Below, piece by piece: positions 10,731-18,901 of a DNA stretch of 62,974 nucleotides. The notes beneath the pieces are model-generated. The model was not told the origin of the DNA. It saw nothing but the letters and a program-made list of their open reading frames with translations, and did no database searches. Origin of the DNA: Opitutaceae bacterium. GTDB taxonomy: Bacteria; Verrucomicrobiota; Verrucomicrobiia; Opitutales; Opitutaceae. Location: assembly GCA_016794625.1 (NCBI GenBank), contig JAEUGY010000052.1, forward strand, positions 1 through 62,974. The letters run 5' to 3'. Position 1 is the stretch's first letter; every line of letters begins with the position of its first letter. The translations under genes and the position numbers were made by a program.

Positions 10731-11924
10731 CTACCGGGCCAGCTTGTTGCACATGCGGCGGGCGATTTCACGGGACTCCGTGTCCACGGCCAGCACCTCC
10801 GACAGCGAAGCTGGCTCGAAGTGCGATCCATCGCGCAAAGTGTGTTCCACGACCGAGGAAATCGCAAGAAAGGGCAGCTTTTGGTCGAGAAAGGCGGCCA
10901 CGGCGACCTCGTTGGCGGCGTTGTAGATGGCGGGCGCCGTCCCGCCGGTCTGCATGACCTCGCGGGCAAGACGAAAGAGGGGAAACCGGGATTCGTCGAC
11001 CGGGCGGAAGTCGAGTGAGAATACCTTGTCGAGCCCCAACGGCGACTCCACGCCGGGCACGACCTGCGGATGAAGCAGGGCCCGCTGGATGGGGAAGGTC
11101 ATCGAAGGAGGCGAGAGTTGGGCCAGCATGGTGCCGTCCACAAACTCGACCAGACAATGGGCGATACTCTGGGAGTGGAGTACAGCCTGGCACTGCTCGG
11201 CGCGCAGGTTGAAGAGCCACTGGGCTTCGATCAGCTCCAGTCCCTTGTTGGCCAGCGTGGCGGAGTCGACGGTGATCTTCGGCCCCATCGACCAGTTGGG
11301 GTGCTTAAGGGCGTCGGCGGGAGTGACCTCGGCCAGCCGCTCGACCGGCCAGTCGCGAAACGCGCCGCCGCTGGCGGTGAGGATGATGCGCCGCACCTCG
11401 GTCCCCCGATGGTCCTGCAGGCACTGCCAGACGGCGGCGTGTTCGCTGTCGACCGGCCGCAGACTGGCACCGGAGGCCCGGGCGGCGGCCATGACAAACT
11501 TCCCGGCGAGCACCAGGATTTCCTTGGAGGCGAGGGCGAGATCCTTGCCGGCCGCGAGCGCGGCGAGGGCCGGCGAGAGACCGGTGGTGCCGACCACGGC
11601 CACCAGCACGATGTCCGCCTCGGCGAGCGTGGCCAGGCTCACAAGCCCGTCGAGTCCCCCGTGGAAAACGGTTTCCGGGCCGAAGGCTCCGCTTTCCCGC
11701 GCTTCCCGGGCGGCGCGTTCGTCGAAGACGCCGACCTGACGGACCCGGAACTCCGCCGCGATGGAGGCCAGCTGTTGCCAGTTGCCGTGGGCGGCGATGC
11801 CGACGAGTTCCAGATGATCCGGATGAGCGGCGATCACCCGCAGCGTGCTCCGACCGATGGAGCCGGTGGCGCCGAGCAGGACCAGTCGTTTGCGACGAGG
11901 AGAGGGGACGGTGGGGGCAGCCAC
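10731..11924 (-). CDS. dxr: 1-deoxy-D-xylulose 5-phosphate reductoisomerase
   Basis: A 397-residue NADPH-dependent enzyme making MEP, the committed step of the non-mevalonate isoprenoid pathway. The nucleotide-binding motif GATGSIGRSTL is at about 18-28. The metal and substrate residues are Asp159, Glu161 (PVDSEHAAVWQ) and Glu230 (NKGLELIEA), with the flexible-loop neighbourhood WSMGPKITVDSATL. Length matches E. coli (398). The downstream gap to rseP is 73 bases and cdsA lies 24 bases upstream, which supports one transcript. The presence of this gene and ispG indicates sensitivity of the pathway to fosmidomycin-class inhibitors, an inference from the family. Confidence 0.97.
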   Translation of the reverse strand: MAAPTVPSPRRKRLVLLGATGSIGRSTLRVIAAHPDHLELVGIAAHGNWQQLASIAAEFRVRQVGVFDERAAREARESGAFGPETVFHGGLDGLVSLATLAEADIVLVAVVGTTGLSPALAALAAGKDLALASKEILVLAGKFVMAAARASGASLRPVDSEHAAVWQCLQDHRGTEVRRIILTASGGAFRDWPVERLAEVTPADALKHPNWSMGPKITVDSATLANKGLELIEAQWLFNLRAEQCQAVLHSQSIAHCLVEFVDGTMLAQLSPPSMTFPIQRALLHPQVVPGVESPLGLDKVFSLDFRPVDESRFPLFRLAREVMQTGGTAPAIYNAANEVAVAAFLDQKLPFLAISSVVEHTLRDGSHFEPASLSEVLAVDTESREIARRMCNKLAR

Positions 11925-11948
11925 GGGAGAACGCGCCGGTAGAACCGG

Positions 11949-12815
11949 CTACGGCGTGATCAGTGCGAAGACCACGTAGGCGAGGGGGGCGGCGAGGATC
12001 AGGCTGTCGGACAGATCGAACATGCCACCGATGCCGGGAATCGTCGCCCCCGAGTCCTTGACCTGGGCGCGGCGCTTGATGATCGACTCCACCAGATCGG
12101 ACACGGCGGCGATTGCAGCCACGGGAACCGCCACCAGCGCGGCGAGCCAAGGGGTGAAGGCCGAAGGCACATAGTCGCGCCCCAGCCAGGCGATGCCGGC
12201 GCCGACCAAGGCGGAGGTCAGCAGTCCCCCGGCAAAGCCCTCCCACGTCTTTTTTGGGCTGATTTGCGGCGCCATGGCGTGCCGGCCGAACGTCAGGCCC
12301 GAGAGCAGGGCGCCCACGTCGCAGAACTTGGAGACGGCAATCAGCCACAGACCCAGGACCAGCCCGGTCCGGGGGTGCGGAGTATCCATGACGACGATGC
12401 GCACAATGAAGTGCAGCATGAACGGGATGTACAGCACGCCAAAGAGCGACCAGGCGAGCGTCTCCACCCGGTTGTGCGGTTCCCGCTCGCCCAGAATCCG
12501 GACGGCGAACGCGATCGCGGCCGCGGCGAGCCAGATCGAGGCGTCCGCGAGTGCGGGGGACCGAAGGTAGAGCGGGCCCACGGTGATGAGAGCGGCGATC
12601 ACCATGCCCAGCCGGTCGAAGGGATCCACGCCTGTGCGGGCGATCATGACGTAGAATTCGCGCAGGGTCAGGACGGCGATGATGCCCACCAACCAGACCG
12701 CGCCGGGGGCGCCGAAGAACCAGAGGCAGACGAGGACGACCGCCCAGAGGGCGCAGGTGCTCAGGATGCGTTTCAGCACGAGGGAAAAGTCGCGGACAGC
12801 ACGGCCACGGATCAA
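11949..12815 (-). CDS. cdsA: Phosphatidate cytidylyltransferase
   Basis: A 288-residue multi-pass membrane enzyme making CDP-diacylglycerol from phosphatidate and CTP, the branch point for phospholipids. About eight hydrophobic segments are seen. The C-terminal signature is present in a variant form: KRRAQVKD, then IPGIGGMFDLSDS, where the usual motif has HGG and DRxD. The start is TTG at 12815, overlapping the uppS stop by four bases, so it is translationally coupled to uppS. The order uppS-cdsA-dxr-rseP is a classic bacterial arrangement. Confidence 0.93.
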   Translation of the reverse strand: MIRGRAVRDFSLVLKRILSTCALWAVVLVCLWFFGAPGAVWLVGIIAVLTLREFYVMIARTGVDPFDRLGMVIAALITVGPLYLRSPALADASIWLAAAAIAFAVRILGEREPHNRVETLAWSLFGVLYIPFMLHFIVRIVVMDTPHPRTGLVLGLWLIAVSKFCDVGALLSGLTFGRHAMAPQISPKKTWEGFAGGLLTSALVGAGIAWLGRDYVPSAFTPWLAALVAVPVAAIAAVSDLVESIIKRRAQVKDSGATIPGIGGMFDLSDSLILAAPLAYVVFALITP

Positions 12816-13552
12816 CCCGTCGGAGTGAGCTGGTCGCTGGTTTGACCAAAGCGACGCTCACGGCGGGTGTACTCGGCGACGGCGGCGGCGAGGTCGGCCT
12901 TGCCGAAGTCGGGCCAGAGCACAGGGGTGAAGACGAACTCGGCGTAGGCGCTCTGCATGAGCAGGAAGTTGCTCAGCCGGGTTTCCCCGGATGTCCGGAT
13001 GACCAGGTCCGGGTCGGGCAGATCGGCAGTCGAGAGGTACCGACTGAAGGTGGTCCAGCTGCTGTCGTTCAGCTTCTCCTTGCCGGCGGCGACGGCGGCG
13101 GCGTAGGCGCGGGCCGCGTCGATGACCTCCGTGCGGGAGCCATAATTCAGAGCGAGAACCAGCGTGTGGTCGGCAAAGGAGGAGGTGGCTTCGATCGCCC
13201 GATCCAGCAGTTGCCGCACCGAGTCCGGCAGGTCGCAGACGCGGCCGATGGTCCGGAGCCTCACCCGGTTGCGAACGAGGACAGCGGTCTCGCGTTTGAG
13301 GAAAAATTCCAGCAGGCCCATCAACGCACCCACTTCCTCCTGAGGGCGCTTCCAATTCTCGACCGAAAATGCGTAGAGCGTGAGGTAACGGATGCCCATT
13401 TCCCGCGCGGCTTCCAATACGGTCCGCACGGACTCCACTCCGCGGCGGTGTCCCTCGATGCGAGGCAGGCCCCGCTGTTTCGCCCACCGCCCGTTGCCAT
13501 CCATGATGATGGCGACGTGGGCAGGAGGGGAGGCGGCTTTCGGTGCAGACAT
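12812..13552 (-). CDS. uppS: Undecaprenyl diphosphate synthase (isoprenyl transferase)
   Basis: A 246-residue cis-prenyltransferase that builds the C55 lipid carrier for peptidoglycan and O-antigen. The diagnostic HVAIIMDGNGRWA motif holds the catalytic Asp18. Other family stretches are GHRRGVESVR, YLTLYAFSVENWKRP, ALNYGSRTEV and the C-terminal DLVIRTSGETRLSNFLLMQ. Length matches E. coli (253). First gene of a five-gene minus-strand run; its stop overlaps the cdsA start. Confidence 0.98.
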   Translation of the reverse strand: MSAPKAASPPAHVAIIMDGNGRWAKQRGLPRIEGHRRGVESVRTVLEAAREMGIRYLTLYAFSVENWKRPQEEVGALMGLLEFFLKRETAVLVRNRVRLRTIGRVCDLPDSVRQLLDRAIEATSSFADHTLVLALNYGSRTEVIDAARAYAAAVAAGKEKLNDSSWTTFSRYLSTADLPDPDLVIRTSGETRLSNFLLMQSAYAEFVFTPVLWPDFGKADLAAAVAEYTRRERRFGQTSDQLTPTG

Positions 13553-13632
13553 GCGCGGTTGACGGAGTCAGCGGTTCCCCTTGGCGTTTGACAAGGCCGA
13601 AGGTCGCCGCCGCGAGGGGCGAAGGTCCGGCC

Positions 13633-14595
13633 TCACAACCCCAGCATAAAGTTCAAGGTCGAATCCGCTTCGCCGGGCAGCGCTTCGTGACCAAAGTCCG
13701 GATAAATCACCATGTCCTTCGGGCTCGTGATCTTGTTGTAGGCGGCGAATTGCGTGCTGGGCGGGCAGATCGGATCCATCAGACCGGTGTACATCAGCAG
13801 ATCGGCGCGGATGCGCGGAGCGAGAAACTGCAGATCAATGTAGCCGAGCTTGCGAAAAATCGCCTCCTCCCGCTCATGCCGGGGATCGAACGAACGGAAA
13901 AAGTCGCGCAGCTCCTGATAGGCATCCTTGGCCAGGTCCATTTCCCACGTTCTCTGGTAGTCGCAGAGGAACGGGAAAACCGGAGCAGCCCGTCGGATGC
14001 GGGGCTCCAGCGCTGCGCAAGCGAGCGTCAACGCGCCCCCCTGCGAGCCGCCCATGGCACCCACCCGGTCGGCGTCGACTTCGGGCAGACTCATGATGAC
14101 TCGGGCCAGCTGGGCGGTATCGAGAAAGATCTGCCGAAACAGCAGCTTTCGCGGATCCGGGTCGTCGAGTCCCCGAATGATGTGCCCCCTCAGCGTATTG
14201 CCCATCACACCGCCTGGCTCCTCGGAGCGTCCGGCCTGGCCCCGGCAATCGAGGGCGGCGACGCAGAAGCCCTGGCTGACGTAACTCAGCCTCGGCATCC
14301 AGTCGCCGCTTTGGCCACTGTAGCCGTGAAACTGCAGCACGGCCGGACAGGCTTTGGCCCCCGCCGGGCGCAGGTACTTGGCATAGACCCGGGCGCCGCC
14401 CACGCCGTTGAACCAAAGATCGAAACACTCGACGCCCCGGGCGGCGATCACGCGCGACGGCCGCAGCTCCGCGCAGGGTGGGGTGGCGGCGAGATCGCGC
14501 AGCGCGGCGTCCCAGTAGGCGTCGAAGTCATCCGGCCGCGGGTTGCGTCCCTGATAAAGTCGAAGTTCGGCGAGGGGTTTGTCGATGAGCGGCAT
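13633..14595 (-). CDS. CE7-family acetyl esterase (acetyl xylan esterase / cephalosporin-C deacetylase)
   Basis: A 320-residue alpha/beta hydrolase removing acetyl groups from xylo-oligosaccharides or related small substrates. The N-terminal region is typical of CE7 (RPDDFDAYWDAALRDL). The triad is visible: Ser184 in GGSQGG, Asp274 in GLMDPICPP and His303 in DFGHE. The oxyanion region is FHGYSGQSGDW. No signal peptide is present, so it acts in the cytosol, as CE7 enzymes usually do. Family length is about 320. It starts 37 bases before the conserved region with no clear Shine-Dalgarno. It fits a polysaccharide-degrading lifestyle, but no xylanase is nearby. Confidence 0.93.
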   Translation of the reverse strand: MPLIDKPLAELRLYQGRNPRPDDFDAYWDAALRDLAATPPCAELRPSRVIAARGVECFDLWFNGVGGARVYAKYLRPAGAKACPAVLQFHGYSGQSGDWMPRLSYVSQGFCVAALDCRGQAGRSEEPGGVMGNTLRGHIIRGLDDPDPRKLLFRQIFLDTAQLARVIMSLPEVDADRVGAMGGSQGGALTLACAALEPRIRRAAPVFPFLCDYQRTWEMDLAKDAYQELRDFFRSFDPRHEREEAIFRKLGYIDLQFLAPRIRADLLMYTGLMDPICPPSTQFAAYNKITSPKDMVIYPDFGHEALPGEADSTLNFMLGL

Positions 14596-14685
14596 GGGTG
14601 CGTCGCGGTAGAGCCGTGGGTATAGGGAATTTAACGATCCCGGCCAGTCTGAATCGAGCGCCCGGTCGCGCGGGAATCGCGGGTG

Positions 14686-15186
14686 TCACCCGTCGGTCGA
14701 GATTTCCCGGGAGCCCACGGACGCCAGCGCGGCCGGACGTCCGGTTCCTGATTTGCCCACGCGTTTGCACAGGGCGCCCAATTGCAGCTGCTCGGCTGCG
14801 TCGAGGACCGAGAACTCGTCCGTGATCGCCTGGGCGATGGTCGGAAACAGCGCCACAATCAAGGTGCGACCCGCGGGGCTGAGACTCACCGTGACAAAAC
14901 GCCGGTCGGAAGGATCGCGGGTCCGCACCACCCAGCCCGCCTTTTCCAGGTTGTCGACCACCAGCGTCAGATTGCCACCACTCTTCAACAGCTTGGCGGC
15001 GAGCTGACCCTGGCACAGCGGACCACAGTGCAACAGTGTTTCCAGCACCCCAAACTGCGAAACTGTCAGGTCGCCCGGTAACCGGGCGCTGAGCCGGGCA
15101 GTGACCGACTCCGCGGCGCGCATCAGTTTGATGTAGGCATCCAGCGCCACGACTTCGGCGCTGGTTCCGCGATGCCTGGTTCCCAT
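14686..15186 (-). CDS. MarR-family transcriptional regulator
   Basis: A 166-residue winged-helix dimeric repressor. The family pattern is clear: LTVSQFGVLETLLHCGPLCQ, recognition helix region GNLTLVVDNLEKAGWV, and the beta-wing DPSDRRFVTVSLSPAGR. Two cysteines in the first half (LLHCGPLC) could be redox-sensitive, but this is inference, and the N-terminal sensing Cys of OhrR is not evident. msrA lies 66 bases upstream on the same strand, so both may answer oxidative stress. A small-molecule ligand is equally possible. Confidence 0.88.
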   Translation of the reverse strand: MGTRHRGTSAEVVALDAYIKLMRAAESVTARLSARLPGDLTVSQFGVLETLLHCGPLCQGQLAAKLLKSGGNLTLVVDNLEKAGWVVRTRDPSDRRFVTVSLSPAGRTLIVALFPTIAQAITDEFSVLDAAEQLQLGALCKRVGKSGTGRPAALASVGSREISTDG

Positions 15187-15252
15187 GATGGAAACCAGCT
15201 AACGACAAAGGGCTAAGCCTGTCAAACGGCGAGCTCGCCACCCGCGGCCGAC

Positions 15253-15864
15253 TTACGGAGCCGGTTTGACCCAAGTCGACTTCTTCAGCTTGTCGATTTT
15301 TGGGCGGATCACCACCCGGCAATAGCCCGCGTTCGGGTTTTTGCGGAAATAGTCCTGATGGTAGGGCTCGGCGTCGTAGAACTTTTCCAGGGGGACGACT
15401 TCCGTGACGATGCGACCGCCCCAGGCGGCCTGGGCGGCTGCCTTGGAGGCCAGTGCCGCTTCCCGTTCGGTGTCGTTGGTGGTGAAAATGATGGAACGGT
15501 ACTGCGTGCCTTCGTCGGCGCCCTGGCGATTGAGCGTGGTGGGATCGTGGATGGCCCAGAAGTAGTCGATCACCTGCCGGTAGGTGACCACCGCCGGATC
15601 AAACTCGATGCGGATGGCTTCGGCGTGGCCCGTCGTGCCGCGACAGATTTCCTCGTAGGTCGGATTGGCCGTCTTCCCGCCCGAATACCCGCTGACCACC
15701 GAAACCACGCCCGGCAGCAATTCATAGGCGGCCTCCGTGCACCAGAAGCAACCCCCTCCGACGTAGGCAATTTGGCGTTGAGGGGTCGTGGCGGCGGAGG
15801 CGAGAACGGTGGACATGGAGAGAGAGAAGAGCCAGAACAGCAAACGGGAGATGCGAGGTGGCAT
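15253..15864 (-). CDS. msrA: Peptide-methionine (S)-S-oxide reductase MsrA, exported
   Basis: A 203-residue enzyme repairing the S-epimer of methionine sulfoxide in proteins. The catalytic GGCFWCTE motif places the nucleophile at Cys39, and the distal Cys in NAGYCRVVI probably resolves the disulfide. Other family stretches are SGYSGG, HAEAIRIEFDP, FFxxHDPTT-like FWAIHDPTT, and YRSIIF. An N-terminal hydrophobic segment (LLFWLFSLSMSTVLASA) looks like a cleavable signal peptide, so it should act in the periplasm. ATG 15864 is chosen over a TTG at 15891 because the signal peptide follows directly. The MarR regulator gene is just downstream. Confidence 0.95.
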   Translation of the reverse strand: MPPRISRLLFWLFSLSMSTVLASAATTPQRQIAYVGGGCFWCTEAAYELLPGVVSVVSGYSGGKTANPTYEEICRGTTGHAEAIRIEFDPAVVTYRQVIDYFWAIHDPTTLNRQGADEGTQYRSIIFTTNDTEREAALASKAAAQAAWGGRIVTEVVPLEKFYDAEPYHQDYFRKNPNAGYCRVVIRPKIDKLKKSTWVKPAP

Positions 15865-15983
15865 GGCAGAACAACGTAGAGGTTTGGACAAAATGGCAAA
15901 TCGCCTGAGGGTGATACCGGGGAAGACGATAGATAAGAGACCCAGATGGGGATCCTATTCCCACCAACAAGGTCCGTGACGCC

Positions 15984-16847
15984 ATGTCCTCGCTTCGACC
16001 CTTGATCCTTTCCCAGCCCGTGGTGCTGGGAGCCCTGGCGCTGGCGTTTGCCCTGACGGTCGGCACGGCCTGGCTCGGGGTGGTGTCCACGCGCGGGGTG
16101 CTGGCCGCCAATGTCCGCACGGGGGAAACGCAGGAAACCCTCCTCGTGCTGCACCAGTTGACCACGGCCGTGATGGACGCGGAAACCGGACAGCGGGGTT
16201 TTTTGCTCACGGGTGATGAAGCGTACCTCAAACCCTACGAAGCCGCGGTCAGTCGCTTTGCACCCCTCCTCGCTGCGTTGAACCTGCGCGTGGCCCCGCA
16301 TCCAGTCCGGAGCGCGCGGGTGCAGGCTTTGCGTGATCTGATCGAAGCGAAGCACGCGGAGATGGCGAAAACCATCGCGCTCCGCCGGGACAAATCGGTG
16401 GCGGCGGCGCTCAATCTCATGCAGACCGACCGTGGGGAGGATCTGATGACGCGTATCCGGGCCGAGTTCGGAGTCCTCGAGACGGCGGAACTCAACGATC
16501 TGCGCGAAGAGACGAGCCGGGCGGCCTACCAGACGGAGACCTTTCACTATACGAGCCTCTGCCTGATTGCCCTGGCCATTCTGCTCACCGGGCTCGCGTC
16601 CCTCCTGCTCGTGCGAAGGATCCGCGACCTGCGCACCGTGATCACAGTTTGCGCCTGGACCAAACGCGTGAAGTGGAAGGGCCGCTGGGTTTCGTTTGAG
16701 GAGTTTCTCGAGCAACGCTTCAAGCTCCGCTTCACCCATGGCATTTCCGAGGAGGCGGCGCGGCAGTTCCAGATGGAGGCGGTGGAGTTGCACGAACAGG
16801 ACAAACAGGGCCGCCCGCCGCCCGTGGCTCCCACGACGCCGTCCTAG
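15984..16847 (+). CDS. Orphan CHASE3-domain membrane protein with degenerate cysteine tail
   Basis: A 287-residue protein with a transmembrane helix at 13-35, a CHASE3 sensor domain (about 40-180; signature MDAETGQRGFLLTGDEAYLKPYE) in the periplasm and a second helix at 191-212. After helix 2 there is no HAMP, kinase or cyclase. Instead about 60 residues resemble the tail module found at the end of many sensor proteins (usually C-x2-C-K-K ... HGICP-x-C). Here it reads VCAWTKRV ... THGISEEA, so three of four expected cysteines are replaced. It is divergent from msrA and convergent with ettA. The output is unknown; it may signal through a partner. Confidence 0.75.
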   Translation: MSSLRPLILSQPVVLGALALAFALTVGTAWLGVVSTRGVLAANVRTGETQETLLVLHQLTTAVMDAETGQRGFLLTGDEAYLKPYEAAVSRFAPLLAALNLRVAPHPVRSARVQALRDLIEAKHAEMAKTIALRRDKSVAAALNLMQTDRGEDLMTRIRAEFGVLETAELNDLREETSRAAYQTETFHYTSLCLIALAILLTGLASLLLVRRIRDLRTVITVCAWTKRVKWKGRWVSFEEFLEQRFKLRFTHGISEEAARQFQMEAVELHEQDKQGRPPPVAPTTPS

Positions 16848-16873
16848 CCGGCGGCCAGGGAGACGCGGTGCCC

Positions 16874-18559
16874 TCAGCGCGCCAGTTTGCGGTACTTGAT
16901 GCGCTTGGGCGAGTCGGCGTCGTGGCCCTTGCGACGCCGGTAATCCTCGAGGTAACTTGAGTAGTTACCGGCGAACCACGTCACCTGGCTCTCGCCCTCG
17001 AAGGCGAGGATGTGGGTGGCGACCCGGTCGAGGAACCAACGGTCGTGGGACACGATGACCGCGCAGCCGGCGAAGGTCTCCAGCGCCTCTTCGAGTGCGC
17101 GGATCGAGTTCACATCGAGGTCGTTGGTCGGTTCGTCGAGAAGGATCAGATTGGCCCCAGCCTTGAGCAGGCGGGCGAGATGCACGCGGTTGCGTTCGCC
17201 GCCGGAGAGCACGCCGACCTTTTTCTGCTGGTCCGCGCCGGTGAAGCCAAACTGGGCGCAGTAGGCGCGGGCGTTGACGTCGCGTCCGCCGAGAGCCAGC
17301 AGCTCGTTTCCGCCGCTGATGGCCTCGTAGATCGTCTGTCCGTCCGGCAGGGAGTCGCGGGACTGATCGACGTGGGCGATCTTGACCGTCTCGCCCACGC
17401 GCAACGTGCCGCGGTCGGGTTTCTCCGCGCCGATGATGAGCCGGAAGAGGGTGGTCTTGCCGGCTCCGTTGGGCCCGATGACCCCCACGATGCCGCCAGG
17501 CGGCAGACTGAAGGTGAGGTTCTCGAACAGAAGCCGGTCGTTGTAGCCCTTGGTCAGGCCCTGGGTTTCGACCACGAGCGTGCCGAGCCGCGGACCCGGC
17601 GGCACGACCAATTCGAATTCGCGCTCCTTCTCGACCACGTTTTCCTTGAGCATCGCTTCATAAGCGCTGATGCGGGCCTGGGATTTGGCGACCCGGGCCT
17701 TGGCTGACTTTCGTATCCATTCGAGTTCACGCGCCATGGCCTTTTGACGGCGGTCCTCGGTGCGTTGCTCGATGGCCGACCGACGCTGCTTTTGTTCCAG
17801 CCAGCTTGAGTAGTTGCCCTTCCAGGGGATGCCATGTCCGCGATCGAGCTCGAGAATCCACTGCGCGACATTGTCGAGAAAGTAGCGATCGTGGGTCACG
17901 GCGATGACCGTGCCCTCGTAGCGCGCCAGGTGTTGTTCGAGCCACTGCACGCTCTCGGCGTCGAGATGGTTGGTGGGCTCGTCGAGCAGAAGGATGGAGG
18001 GCTTCTGGAGCAGCAGCCGGGCGAGGGCGACCCGCCGGCGTTCACCGCCCGAAAGCTGGTCCACCTGCTGGTCGCCGGCCGGGCAGCGCAGGGCGTCCAT
18101 GGCCATTTCAACCTGAGGCGCCACATCCCAGGCCCCGAGGTGGTCGATCTTCTCCTGCAGATCGCCCTGGCGCGCCATGATGCGCTCCTTGGCGGCATCG
18201 TCGGCGGCGTCGTTCAACTCATCCCAAGTCGCGTCGTAGGCGGCCACCAGGTCCGTCAGGTGCTTCACGCCCTCCTCCACGCAGGCCCGCACGGTGGAGC
18301 CGGCGGTCAGCTGCGGTTCCTGTTCGAGAAATCCGACCGGATAACCCTCTTCGAAGTGGACGTGACCGTCGATCTCGGTGTCGCGACCGGCCAGGATGCG
18401 CAGCAATGAGGACTTGCCCGAGCCATTGAACCCCAGGACGCCGATCTTCGCGCCATAGAAGAAAGAGAGGGAGATATCGCGCAGGATCTCCTTGCGCTCG
18501 ATTTTCTTCGAGACGCCGATCATGGAGAAGATCACCTTGGGTTCGTCCGGTTTGGCCAT
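16874..18559 (-). CDS. ettA: ABC-F translation factor EttA (energy-dependent translational throttle)
   Basis: A 561-residue soluble ABC-F protein with two ATPase cassettes and no membrane segment. It binds the ribosomal E site and gates entry into elongation according to ATP/ADP. Walker A motifs GFNGSGKSS and GPNGAGKTT, signature motifs LSGGERRRV and LSGGERNRV, and the EttA-specific phrases NYSSWLEQK and LERGHGIPW-like LDRGHGIPW are present. The length matches E. coli EttA (555), which separates it from other ABC-F members. ATG 18559 is chosen over an upstream ATG at 18598 because homology begins at AKPDEPKVIFSM. It follows the cysteine-cluster gene by 39 bases, probably in one operon. Confidence 0.95.
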   Translation of the reverse strand: MAKPDEPKVIFSMIGVSKKIERKEILRDISLSFFYGAKIGVLGFNGSGKSSLLRILAGRDTEIDGHVHFEEGYPVGFLEQEPQLTAGSTVRACVEEGVKHLTDLVAAYDATWDELNDAADDAAKERIMARQGDLQEKIDHLGAWDVAPQVEMAMDALRCPAGDQQVDQLSGGERRRVALARLLLQKPSILLLDEPTNHLDAESVQWLEQHLARYEGTVIAVTHDRYFLDNVAQWILELDRGHGIPWKGNYSSWLEQKQRRSAIEQRTEDRRQKAMARELEWIRKSAKARVAKSQARISAYEAMLKENVVEKEREFELVVPPGPRLGTLVVETQGLTKGYNDRLLFENLTFSLPPGGIVGVIGPNGAGKTTLFRLIIGAEKPDRGTLRVGETVKIAHVDQSRDSLPDGQTIYEAISGGNELLALGGRDVNARAYCAQFGFTGADQQKKVGVLSGGERNRVHLARLLKAGANLILLDEPTNDLDVNSIRALEEALETFAGCAVIVSHDRWFLDRVATHILAFEGESQVTWFAGNYSSYLEDYRRRKGHDADSPKRIKYRKLAR

Positions 18560-18598
18560 AGCGGGACAAGGCAAAGAGGGCAAAGGCGCCGGCGTCAA

Positions 18599-18901
18599 TC
18601 ACCCCGCCGCGGCTGGAGCGGGCTCCTTTGCTGCGGGCCGCGTGTGTTGTTCCAGCGATTCGATCCAGGCGAGGGCCTCCAGCCGATCGGAGCCGCACAT
18701 CGATGCGTGGGGACGCAAGCTGAGGCAAACGGCGGGACGTTCGGGCCGGCCGAAGAGGGCGCAACGATAGTCCGGGGTGAGCTGGATGCACGGAATGCCC
18801 GCCGGTTTGCCGTGCGGCATGCCCGGGATGGGAGAGGAAATGGAGGGAGCGATGCAGCAGGCGCCGCAGCCGCTCCGGCATTCCAGCGCAGGAGCGATCA
18901 C
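18599..18901 (-). CDS. YkgJ-family cysteine cluster protein
   Basis: A 100-residue protein with the clustered cysteines of the UPF0153/YkgJ family: CRSGCGACC near the start, then PCIQLTPDYRCALFGRPERPAVC and a further Cys in ASMCG. Such proteins are thought to hold zinc or iron, but their role is unsettled. The GTG start overlaps the stop of the DUF748 gene as GTGA, implying translational coupling, and ettA follows after 39 bases. The C-terminus is Ala/Pro-rich. Confidence 0.85.
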   Translation of the reverse strand: MIAPALECRSGCGACCIAPSISSPIPGMPHGKPAGIPCIQLTPDYRCALFGRPERPAVCLSLRPHASMCGSDRLEALAWIESLEQHTRPAAKEPAPAAAG

